Positions 23,250 through 30,021 of a stretch of 64,000 nucleotides of DNA are shown in pieces. Under the pieces are notes generated by a model. That model did no database searches. It had not been told where the DNA came from and saw only the letters and a list, made by a program, of their open reading frames with translations. The translations under genes and the position numbers were made by a program. Numbering within the stretch: the first letter of the stretch is position 1; every line of letters begins with the position of its first letter. This stretch comes from Gemmatimonadota bacterium (GTDB taxonomy: Bacteria; Gemmatimonadota; Gemmatimonadetes; Longimicrobiales; Gaopeijiaceae), in contig JAUIEJ010000006.1 of assembly GCA_030428885.1 (NCBI GenBank), positions 343,621 through 407,620 on the forward strand, given 5' to 3'.

Positions 23250-23480
23250 GTGACGTACATCATCACCGAGCCCTGCCTCGGCACCAAGGACGGAAGCTGT
23301 GTCGAGGTGTGCCCCGTGGACTGCATCTACGAGGGCGACGACCAGTTCTACATCCACCCCGACGAGTGCATCGACTGCGGGGCTTGCGAGCCGGAGTGTC
23401 CGGTTCAGGCGATCTTCCCCGACACGGACGTGCCCCCGGAATGGACCAGCTACATCGAGAAGAATCGAGCGCACTTCTGA
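23250..23480 (+). CDS. fdxA: 7Fe ferredoxin
   Basis: A 76-residue electron carrier. The cysteines C9, C17, C21, C25, C40, C43, C46 and C50 match Azotobacter ferredoxin I with an offset of one: C9, C17 and C50 for the 3Fe-4S cluster; C21, C40, C43 and C46 for the 4Fe-4S cluster; C25 free. The motifs [11 protein letters not shown] and [17 protein letters not shown] are characteristic. The GTG start has GGAG five bases upstream. Its TGA overlaps the ATG of the next gene (TGATG). Confidence 0.95.
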   Translation: MTYIITEPCLGTKDGSCVEVCPVDCIYEGDDQFYIHPDECIDCGACEPECPVQAIFPDTDVPPEWTSYIEKNRAHF

Positions 23481-24034
23481 TGGCGACACCCGAAAGGGGG
23501 TCTTCGAGGCGGCGGGACGGAACCCTGGCGGTGTCCGCCCGCCGCTTCGTGCTATCCGCGCTGTCCGTCGCCGCGGTCACCGCGGCCTGTGCGCCGGGGC
23601 CCGAAGGAACGGCGTCGTCTCCCCAGGCCATGGGTCCGGGCGTGGATTCGGCCGCGGTGGCAGCCGAGATCTCGGCCATGCTCCAGGCGTCGACGGAGGC
23701 CTGGAACCGGGGTGACCTGGAGGCTTTCCTCGACGACTACACGGACGAGCCCGGCCTGGCGTTCGTGGGCGCGTCTGGAGTCCGGCGGGGGAAGGACGAA
23801 GTGCGGGAGAGCTACCGGGAGTCCTACTTCGAGGTCGAGGGGGAGGCCGACGATCTGGCCTTCGATCAACTGGAGATCCGGCCCCTGGGACCGGGCTTCG
23901 CCCTGGCCCACGGACGGTGGACGCTCTTCGAGCCCGGGTTCGAGAACCAGACGGTGAGCGGACAGGGACGCTTCTCCCTCGTGCTGCGCAAAGAGGGCGA
24001 GAACTGGCGGATCATCCACGACCACTCGTCGTGA
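23480..24034 (+). CDS. SnoaL/NTF2-like lipoprotein
   Basis: A 184-residue exported protein. After a basic N-terminus (ERGSSRRRDGT), a hydrophobic stretch ends in SVAAVTAAC, a probable lipobox although Thr is at -3. The mature domain is a cone-shaped NTF2-like fold: AEISAMLQASTEAWNRGDLE, FLDDYTDEPGLAFVGASGVR, GKDEVRESYRESY, GRFSLVLRKEGENWRIIHDH with the terminal HDHSS typical of DUF4440/SnoaL-like proteins. The role may be ligand binding; no enzyme activity is implied. The ATG overlaps the ferredoxin stop. The stop codon lies inside the hairpin at 24027-24060. Confidence 0.8.
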   Translation: MATPERGSSRRRDGTLAVSARRFVLSALSVAAVTAACAPGPEGTASSPQAMGPGVDSAAVAAEISAMLQASTEAWNRGDLEAFLDDYTDEPGLAFVGASGVRRGKDEVRESYRESYFEVEGEADDLAFDQLEIRPLGPGFALAHGRWTLFEPGFENQTVSGQGRFSLVLRKEGENWRIIHDHSS

Positions 24035-24060
24035 CGGACCCTTTCGGGCCCGTCACGACG
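24027..24060. terminator. 11-bp hairpin after the SnoaL-like gene
   Basis: CGTCGTGACGG (24027-24037) pairs perfectly with CCGTCACGACG (24050-24060) around a 12-base loop. The TGA of the upstream gene is inside the left arm. No T-tract follows. It separates this gene from the convergent small gene at 24077. Confidence 0.5.
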
Positions 24061-24076
24061 GGGTCGTAGGCCGGGG

Positions 24077-24298
24077 TCAGAACCCCCGGGCGCGGAGCCG
24101 ATCCAGGGAGATCGAGGCGGGCAGGGTTTCGCCCGGCGGCACGATCCGGGTCTGCGGCCGCGTCTCCTGCTCCTTCTGCTGACGCAGGAGGACCAGACTC
24201 GCGGCCACGGCGGCGGCTCCCAACAGGCTGACGGTCAAGGTTCGCAACGACGTCTCCGGGTCCGTGGGGGCACAAGCGCTGCTCTCGGCAGCGTGCAT
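24077..24298 (-). CDS. Small single-pass membrane protein
   Basis: A 73-residue frame with a hydrophobic segment LTVSLLGAAAVAASLVLL at about 21-38 followed by a charged region (RQQKEQETRPQTR) and the C-terminal SLDRLRARGF. Third codon positions are GC-rich as in the neighbours. The ATG has only a weak ribosome site. It is divergent from the M20 peptidase (127-base gap) and convergent with the SnoaL-like gene. Function unknown; it could be a chance frame. Confidence 0.5.
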   Translation of the reverse strand: MHAAESSACAPTDPETSLRTLTVSLLGAAAVAASLVLLRQQKEQETRPQTRIVPPGETLPASISLDRLRARGF

Positions 24299-24425
24299 GA
24301 ACCGTGCCCGATCCAGGGCGATCCGCTCAAGGGGTTCAGGGCCCGGTTTTCATGGGATTTACGGGGTCGCGTCGAAGAGGTTACCCGGGAAAACCCGGCG
24401 GAGATTTCCGAGGGGGGGACGAGAG

Positions 24426-25595
24426 ATGCCGGAAAACCGAGGGTCGGCCGATGCCGATCCGGTGGGTCTGCTTCAGGCCCTGGTGTCGACGCCGTCGGTG
24501 AACCCGAGCCTGGAAGAGGGGGGCGCGGGGGAAGGGGCCGTGGCGACGCTCTGCGCGGGCTGGCTCCGGGCGTGGGGCTTCGCCGTGGAGATCTTCGAGC
24601 CCGAACCGGGTCGCCCCAGCGTCGTGGCCCGGCACGGTGCCGGCACGCCCCGTCTGCTCTTCAACGGGCATCTCGACACGGTGGGCGTGGAGGGCATGAC
24701 CGTGCCCCCCTTCGGCGCCGCCCTGGACGGCGACATTCTGCGGGGGCGCGGCGCCTGCGACATGAAAGGCGGGGTGGCGTCACTCCTGGCGGCCGCCCGT
24801 ACCCTGGCCGCAGAAGACCATGGGGGCACCCTGGTGGTCGCCCTCACCGCCGACGAGGAGCACGCATCTCTCGGCATGGCCGACCTGGTGGGCCGGGGAG
24901 TGGATGCCGACGTGGCGGTGGTGTGTGAGCCCACGAGCCTCACGGTGATGCCCGCCCACAAGGGCTTCGTATGGGCCGATATGCAGGTGAGGGGCCGGGC
25001 GGCCCACGGGTCCCGGCCCGAGGTGGGGATCGACGCCATCCGCCGGGCCGCGCGGTTCCTGGTGGAGATCGACGCCCTGGACGCCGAATTGACCGACCGG
25101 GACCCCCACCCGCTCCTGGGGCACGGCTCGATCCACGCCGGGACCATCCGGGGGGGCAGCGCGCCTTCCGTCTATCCGGCCGAGTGTGTGGTGAGCCTCG
25201 AGCGTCGGACGCTGCCCGGTGAAACGGTCGAGGGGGTGATGGCCGAGCTCGAGGCCGTGGCCCATCGCACCCGGCTCCATCACCCCGACCTGGAGTGGAC
25301 CCTGGCCCCCACGTTGAACCGGCCCGGGACCGAGGTGGCCCCGGACCACCCTCTGGTCACGGGGCTCCTCGATGCCGTGGAGTCCACCTCACGCGCCCCC
25401 CGGGTGGGTCCCATGACCGCCTGGGTGGACGCGGCGTTCCTCAACGAGGCCGGGATTCCCGCGGTCTGCTTCGGCCCCGGGTCCATCGAGCAGGCCCACG
25501 CCGCCGACGAGTGGATCGACACGCGGGAGGTTCGGGCCTGTGCGGAGATCCTGGCCCGCTTCGGCCGGAGCTACCTCGCCGGGGTCAGCGGCTGA
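24426..25595 (+). CDS. M20 family metallopeptidase (ArgE/DapE-like)
   Basis: A 389-residue cytosolic amidohydrolase. Dizinc ligands are visible: LLFNGHLDTVG (His, with the catalytic Asp two residues on), RGACDMKGG (bridging Asp), ALTADEEHAS (catalytic Glu-Glu), VVCEPTSL (Asp/Glu ligand) and GPGSIEQAHAADEW (last His). The dimerisation domain covers about 185-300 (GRAAHGSRPEVGIDAI). It deacylates amino-acid derivatives or cleaves small peptides; ArgE and DapE cannot be separated here. ATG 24426 follows a G-run that serves as ribosome site. Its stop shares a hairpin with the convergent gene. Confidence 0.92.
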   Translation: MPENRGSADADPVGLLQALVSTPSVNPSLEEGGAGEGAVATLCAGWLRAWGFAVEIFEPEPGRPSVVARHGAGTPRLLFNGHLDTVGVEGMTVPPFGAALDGDILRGRGACDMKGGVASLLAAARTLAAEDHGGTLVVALTADEEHASLGMADLVGRGVDADVAVVCEPTSLTVMPAHKGFVWADMQVRGRAAHGSRPEVGIDAIRRAARFLVEIDALDAELTDRDPHPLLGHGSIHAGTIRGGSAPSVYPAECVVSLERRTLPGETVEGVMAELEAVAHRTRLHHPDLEWTLAPTLNRPGTEVAPDHPLVTGLLDAVESTSRAPRVGPMTAWVDAAFLNEAGIPAVCFGPGSIEQAHAADEWIDTREVRACAEILARFGRSYLAGVSG

Positions 25596-25597
25596 CC
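25583..25597. terminator. Stop-embedding hairpin of overlapping convergent genes
   Basis: GGTCAG-CGG-CTGACC is a perfect 6-bp stem. The M20 peptidase TGA is in the right arm and the TGA of the minus-strand lipoprotein (as TCA) in the left arm, so the two genes overlap by 11 bases within it. Confidence 0.35.
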
Positions 25598-25950
25598 AAC
25601 TCGATGGTGCCGCCCGCCACGCCGGTGCCGTAGAGGGTCGTGGCGTCGGGGCCACTCCGGTGGAGGATCTCCCGGAACTGACTGGCCCGGAAGTTTTCCA
25701 GCGTCTCGGGCCCGCCCATCTGCACGCCGTCGAGGAAGACCACCGGCGGAGCGGCCTGCGTCCGGACCCGAAGCCAGGCGGGGCGCAGCCGACGGACCGC
25801 TTCGTATGCCGAGAAGGTCGCCACCGTCCCGAGTTCCTCGGCGGTGATCCGATTCGAGTTCCGGCTGGTCCCGCTCCCCCCTCCGGCGGAGGCACAGGCC
25901 CCGGCTACGAGAAGGAAGAGGACGGCGAACGGGAGCATGAGACGGCGCAT
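25585..25950 (-). CDS. Lipoprotein with a stand-alone TonB-plug-like domain
   Basis: A 121-residue protein. The signal peptide RRLMLPFAVLFLLVAGAC has a lipobox-like end (AGA-C), then a Gly/Ser linker. Residues about 35-121 resemble the plug of TonB-dependent receptors: ITAEELGTVATFSAYEAVRR, PPVVFLDGVQMGG, RASQFREILHRSGPDATTLY, GTGVAGGTIELVSR, the last being the usual YG..A..GVI.I.T+ motif. No barrel follows. Proteins like this are recurrent in Gemmatimonadota. It may cap or modulate a receptor made elsewhere. The ATG has GGAGGAG upstream. Confidence 0.8.
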   Translation of the reverse strand: MRRLMLPFAVLFLLVAGACASAGGGSGTSRNSNRITAEELGTVATFSAYEAVRRLRPAWLRVRTQAAPPVVFLDGVQMGGPETLENFRASQFREILHRSGPDATTLYGTGVAGGTIELVSR

Positions 25951-26001
25951 GGCGAACTCCTCCTGACAAGTGCGGACGCGCGGATCGACGGAGCACTATG
26001 C

Positions 26002-26031
26002 TTGATCCTCCCGCCCGCGCGCCACTATCGT
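26002..26031 (+). promoter_or_regulatory. Possible promoter of the amidohydrolase operon
   Basis: TTGATC (26002-26007) and TATCGT (26026-26031) are 18 bases apart, each 4 of 6 to consensus, 64 bases before the ATG at 26096. They lie in the divergent gap with the plug-like lipoprotein gene. Confidence 0.3.
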
Positions 26032-26095
26032 CCCGCTCCCGGCCCTGCGGCCCCGCGCCGGTTTCGCCCCCATCTCGACTCCAATTCCATCGCGT

Positions 26096-27775
26096 ATGCG
26101 CCCCGGCAACCGGGTGTCCTCCGTTCTCCTCATGGTCTGCCTCGCAGGGTGCGGGGAGGTGGACGGCGGGGGTGGGGCGACGGAGGCCGCGGACCTGGTA
26201 CTCCGGGGTGGGTCGGTGTGGAGCCCGGGTGCGCCGGGAGCGGCCACCGCCCTGGCGGTTCGCGAGGGTCGCATCGTGGCGCGGGGGGACTCGGCGGCCG
26301 CCGAATCGTGGATCGGGCCGGACACCGAGGTGATCGAGCTGGCGGGGCGGTGGGCGGGCCCGGGGTTCGTGGACGCCCACACCCATTTCGTGGACGGGGG
26401 CTTCCAGCTCGGGGCGGTGGAGCTTCGGGACGTGGACACGCCGGAGGAGTTCGCCGAGCGCATCGCCGACGCCGTGGCGCGGGCCCCCGCAGGCAGTTGG
26501 ATCCAGGGGGGCAACTGGGACGAGCAGCGCTGGGGTGGGGAACTGCCCCGTCGGGAGTGGATCGACGCCGTGGCCCCCGACCACCCGGTCTTCGTGACCC
26601 GGACCGACCTCCACATGGGGGTGGCCAACACACGGGCGCTGGAGGCGGCGGGGATCACGGCCCGGACGCCCGACCCCGCCGGCGGCGTCATCGTGAGGGA
26701 GGCCGACGGCACGCCCACGGGGGCGTTGAAGGACGCGGCCATGAACCCGATCTACGCGGCGATTCCCGACCCCGACGAGGCGGCCTACGACGCCGCGTTG
26801 CAGGCGGCGGCGGCTCACGCCCTGTCCCGGGGTGTGACCCAGATCCACGACATGGGCCAGTGGGCTCACCTGGCGACCTACCGGCGTGCCCGGGCGGGGA
26901 ATCGTCTGCCCCTCCGGGTCTACAGCGTCGTGCCCCTCTCCGACGTGGACCGGTTGGCCTCGTTCGTGGAGGCCGAGGGACGGGGAGACGAGCGGTTGTG
27001 GTGGGGCGGCCTCAAGGGATTCGTGGATGGATCCCTGGGCTCCACCACCGCCTGGTTCCACGATCCCTACGACGACGACCCGTCGTCTCGGGGCATCCTC
27101 ACCGCCGATACGGCCCGGCTCCGGGATTGGATCGGGGCCGCCGATCGGGCCGGACTCCAGGTGATGGTCCACGCCATCGGCGACCGGGCCAACGACTGGC
27201 TCCTGGACGTCTTCGCGTCGACCGCGGAGGCCCAGGGCCCGCGGGACCGGCGGTTCCGGGTGGAGCACGCCCAGCATCTCACGCCCGAGGCCGTGGTCCA
27301 GTTCGGGTCTCTGGGGGTGATCCCCTCCATGCAACCGTACCACGCGGCCGATGATGGTCGCTGGGCCGAGCGCCGTATCGGGGCCGAACGGGCGCGAGGG
27401 ACGTATGCGTTCCGGTCGCTCATCGATGCCGGCGCCTGGCCGGCGTTCGGGAGCGACTGGACGGTGGCCCCGCTGGACCCGGTGCCGGGGCTCGACGCGG
27501 CGGTGACGCGGCGAACCCTGGACGGGGCCCATCCCGGAGGGTGGGTGCCGGAGCAGCGGATCTCCATGGAGGAGGCCCTCACGGCCTGGACCCGGGAGTC
27601 GGCTCGGGCCGGGTTCGCCGACGAGCGGACCGGGGTGCTGGAGCCCGGGTTCGCCGCCGACATCGTCGTGTTGTCGACGGATCCGTTCGCCTGGAGTGCC
27701 GGACGCGCTGACGCGCCGGTGGTGGACCTCACGCTCGTGGACGGGCGCATCGTGTATCGAAGGGAGGGATCGTGA
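26096..27775 (+). CDS. Exported amidohydrolase (YtcJ-like)
   Basis: A 559-residue metal-dependent hydrolase with a lipoprotein signal (VSSVLLMVCLAGC, lipobox LAG-C). The amidohydrolase barrel has GFVDAHTHFVDGG (metal HxH), a mid-barrel VTRTDLHMGVANTRALE, LKGFVDGSLGSTTAWF (the YtcJ signature), QVMVHAIGDRAND, FRVEHAQHLTPE and GSDWTVAPLDP (last Asp). The small beta-sandwich around the barrel is present (LVLRGGSVWSP at the start, DIVVLSTDPF near the end). The substrate is unknown; homologues hydrolyse amides, imides or lactones. Its TGA overlaps the next GTG (GTGA). Confidence 0.92.
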   Translation: MRPGNRVSSVLLMVCLAGCGEVDGGGGATEAADLVLRGGSVWSPGAPGAATALAVREGRIVARGDSAAAESWIGPDTEVIELAGRWAGPGFVDAHTHFVDGGFQLGAVELRDVDTPEEFAERIADAVARAPAGSWIQGGNWDEQRWGGELPRREWIDAVAPDHPVFVTRTDLHMGVANTRALEAAGITARTPDPAGGVIVREADGTPTGALKDAAMNPIYAAIPDPDEAAYDAALQAAAAHALSRGVTQIHDMGQWAHLATYRRARAGNRLPLRVYSVVPLSDVDRLASFVEAEGRGDERLWWGGLKGFVDGSLGSTTAWFHDPYDDDPSSRGILTADTARLRDWIGAADRAGLQVMVHAIGDRANDWLLDVFASTAEAQGPRDRRFRVEHAQHLTPEAVVQFGSLGVIPSMQPYHAADDGRWAERRIGAERARGTYAFRSLIDAGAWPAFGSDWTVAPLDPVPGLDAAVTRRTLDGAHPGGWVPEQRISMEEALTAWTRESARAGFADERTGVLEPGFAADIVVLSTDPFAWSAGRADAPVVDLTLVDGRIVYRREGS

Positions 27776-28518
27776 GCGAGGGAGCGAAGAGGGCGGGAGT
27801 GCCGGCCGGCGACGCCACGCGCCAGAAGGCGGTGGACGCCCTCTGCGAGGCGTTCGCCGAGGATCGCATCGCCGTGGACGAGTTCGAGCGGCGGGTGGAG
27901 CTCGCCCATCGAGCCGAGACGCTGGAAGAACTCCGGGACCTCCTGTCGGGGATTCCCGGGGCCGGGCCCCCGGCCCGTGTGGAAGGAGCGGGAGCGTCGG
28001 TCGCCGCCGCCGAGTCGGGTGGGGCCGATCTCCTTCCGGCTCACCCTCTCACGCACCATGCTCTCCAGCCGGCCGAAGCCGTGCGGCCCACCAGCTTCAT
28101 CGGGGGGATCATGGGCGGGGGCGCTCGCCGCGGCGCCTGGTACCCGGCCCGGGTGAACTACGCCATGGGGTTCATGGGCGGCTTCACCCTCGACCTCCGG
28201 GAGGCTCCTCTTCCTCCCGGCGTCACCGAAATCAAGATCTTCTGCATGTGGGGGGGCGGCGAGATCATCGTCCCCCCGGACGTGCGCGTGGAGGTATCGG
28301 CCATGGGGATCCTGGGAGGCTTCGACTACGACCATAGCCTTCCCGGCCCCCTGGACCCCGACGCCCCGGTGGTCCACGTCACCGGCCTCTGCTTCATGGG
28401 CGGCGCGGAGATCTCCGTTCGCTACCCGGGAGAAAGCCCCGGCGACGCCAAGCGCCGCCGGAAGATCGAGAAACGGTCCCGGCGCAAGGCGCTCAAGGCC
28501 GGCCGGAAAGGAGACTGA
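27772..28518 (+). CDS. DUF1707 and LiaF-like C-terminal domain protein
   Basis: A 248-residue cytoplasmic protein. Residues about 12-62 are a DUF1707 unit (RQKAVDALCEAFAEDRIAVD, EFERRVELAHRAETLEELRD). A linker follows. About 120-225 is a beta-rich domain like the C-terminus of LiaF/cell-wall stress proteins (NYAMGFMGGFTLDLREAPLP, IKIFCMWGGGEIIVPPDVRV, GLCFMGGAEISVR). The tail is strongly basic (KRRRKIEKRSRRKALKAGRK). There is no transmembrane helix. It is coupled to the amidohydrolase by GTGA and followed after four bases by DoxX. An envelope-stress or membrane-associated sensing role is plausible. Confidence 0.85.
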   Translation: MSEGAKRAGVPAGDATRQKAVDALCEAFAEDRIAVDEFERRVELAHRAETLEELRDLLSGIPGAGPPARVEGAGASVAAAESGGADLLPAHPLTHHALQPAEAVRPTSFIGGIMGGGARRGAWYPARVNYAMGFMGGFTLDLREAPLPPGVTEIKIFCMWGGGEIIVPPDVRVEVSAMGILGGFDYDHSLPGPLDPDAPVVHVTGLCFMGGAEISVRYPGESPGDAKRRRKIEKRSRRKALKAGRKGD

Positions 28519-28522
28519 CGCC

Positions 28523-28912
28523 GTGGCTCATGCCGCCCTGAACCTGCTCCGCATCGCCTCGGGACTGCTCTTCATGCAGCACGGGGCCCAGAAGCTGTTC
28601 GCCGTCCTCGGACGGGAGACCCCCGTGGAGGCCTTCTCGCTCCTGTGGTACGCCGGCGTACTCGAGTTCTGGGGAGGGATCCTGATGGTGGTGGGGCTGT
28701 TCACCCGACCCCTGGCGTTTCTGTTTGCCGGTCAGATGGTGGTGGCGTACGTGCTTCGCCACGCCCCCCGGGGCACCTTCCCCCTGACCAACGGGGGAGA
28801 GCAGGCCGCCCTCTTCGGCCTCATCTTCCTCTACATCGCCGCCCGGGGCGGAGGCGCGTTCAGCCTCGACGGGCTGAGGGCGGCACGCCTCCGGCGCCGG
28901 GCGGCGAAGTAG
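28523..28912 (+). CDS. DoxX family membrane protein
   Basis: A 129-residue protein with four hydrophobic segments. The DoxX pattern is clear: LLRIASGLLFMQHGAQKLF, a glycine-rich turn GVLEFWGGILMVVGLFTRPL, and NGGEQAALFGLIFLYIAARG near the end. Members are quinone- or thiol-stress-associated integral membrane proteins with poorly defined activity. GTG 28523 is used; AAAGGAG lies eight bases upstream inside the previous gene's tail. The basic C-terminus (RLRRRAAK) is cytoplasmic. Confidence 0.9.
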   Translation: MAHAALNLLRIASGLLFMQHGAQKLFAVLGRETPVEAFSLLWYAGVLEFWGGILMVVGLFTRPLAFLFAGQMVVAYVLRHAPRGTFPLTNGGEQAALFGLIFLYIAARGGGAFSLDGLRAARLRRRAAK

Positions 28913-28933
28913 CGGGACGACCGGCGGCCTGGA

Positions 28934-29359
28934 TCAGCCGCAGTGGTCCGCGTACGCGCCCTGGAGCATCTCGGCGATCTGGTGCGGCGAGCTGCCCTCG
29001 ATCCGGTGCCGCTCCATGAACCAGACCAGGTGTCCGTCCTTGAAGAGGGCCACCGACGGAGACGACGGCGGGTAGCCGGTGATGTACTCCCGGGCCCGCT
29101 CCGTGGCGTCCAGGTCCTGACCCGCGAAGACCGTGGTGAGCCGGTCGGGCTTCATGTCGCCCTGGAGCGACAGGAAGACCCCGGGCCGGGCGGCGCCGGC
29201 GGCGCATCCGCACACCGAGTTGACCACCAGGAGCGTGGTGCCGTCGGGGGCGTTGTCCCCCAGGGCCTGATCCACGGCGTCGGGCGTGCGAAGCTCGTCG
29301 AACCCGATGCGCACGAGGTCCTCGCGCATGGGGGCGACCATCATCTCGGGATACGGCAT
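28934..29359 (-). CDS. Bacilliredoxin (BrxA/BrxB family)
   Basis: A 141-residue thioredoxin-fold protein of the DUF1094 family that removes bacillithiol (or a similar thiol) from modified proteins. The CGC motif is intact in VVNSVCGCAAGAARPG (about 53-55), and the family segments FAGQDLDATERAREYITGYP, SPSVALFKDGHLVWFMERH and ADHCG at the C-terminus are present. ATG 29359 is chosen because MPYPEMMVAPMREDLVRIGF is the family's conserved beginning. It converges on DoxX and is divergent from the molybdenum hydroxylase operon. Confidence 0.9.
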   Translation of the reverse strand: MPYPEMMVAPMREDLVRIGFDELRTPDAVDQALGDNAPDGTTLLVVNSVCGCAAGAARPGVFLSLQGDMKPDRLTTVFAGQDLDATERAREYITGYPPSSPSVALFKDGHLVWFMERHRIEGSSPHQIAEMLQGAYADHCG

Positions 29360-29535
29360 GAATGGGTGTCCTGGCTTGGTGGGATACGGCGAGGGCGTCG
29401 GCGCAGGGCGCGCCGACGGTCCCGGAGGATCGGTGGCGCGGTACACCCCCGCAACGCCCAGGATCCGCCTTGCCGCCAGCGGCTGACGCCCTGAGTTTTC
29501 GACCCGGTGAACTCCTCCCCACCCCGAGGTCCCTC

Positions 29536-30021
29536 GTGAGTCCAGGCAGCCGGATCGTTCGCTTCCGGGTCAACGGCGACCCCGTGGAGGTGGGGGTGCC
29601 CGAGCACCACACCCTGGTGGAAGCGCTGCGCTACGCCCTGGGTCTCACGGGCACCAAGCAGGGCTGCGACAAGGGGGACTGCGGTGCCTGCACCGTGCTC
29701 GTGGACGGGCGGCCGACCCTCTCGTGCATCCTCCCGGTGCACGAGGCCGAGGACCGGGACGTGATCACGGTGGAGGGCCTGGCCCGAGGCGTCGAGCCCC
29801 ACCCGCTGCAGGACGAGTTCGACCGCCACGGCGCCGCCCAGTGCGGATTCTGCACGCCGGGCATTCTCTGTTCGGCGGCGGCCCTGCTCGACGAGTCGCC
29901 GGCGCCCACCCGGGAGGAGATCCGGGAAGCCCTGTCGGGCAACCTCTGCCGGTGCACGGGCTACACGAAGATCTTCGTGGCGGTGGAGGCGGCCGCGGCC
30001 CGCCTGCGGAGCGCCCCGTGA
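29536..30021 (+). CDS. Molybdenum hydroxylase 2Fe-2S subunit (4-hydroxybenzoyl-CoA reductase gamma-like)
   Basis: A 161-residue electron-transfer subunit of a xanthine-oxidase-family enzyme. The plant-type 2Fe-2S cluster ligands are C44, C49, C52 and C64 (KQGCDKGDCGACTVLVDG), and the second cluster has C103, C106, C138 and C140 (QCGFCTPGIL, NLCRCTGYTKI). The GTG start at 29536 gives the family's length; the frame continues upstream without a ribosome site. Its TGA overlaps the GTG of the large subunit (GTGA). It is cytoplasmic, with no Tat signal. Confidence 0.93.
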   Translation: MSPGSRIVRFRVNGDPVEVGVPEHHTLVEALRYALGLTGTKQGCDKGDCGACTVLVDGRPTLSCILPVHEAEDRDVITVEGLARGVEPHPLQDEFDRHGAAQCGFCTPGILCSAAALLDESPAPTREEIREALSGNLCRCTGYTKIFVAVEAAAARLRSAP

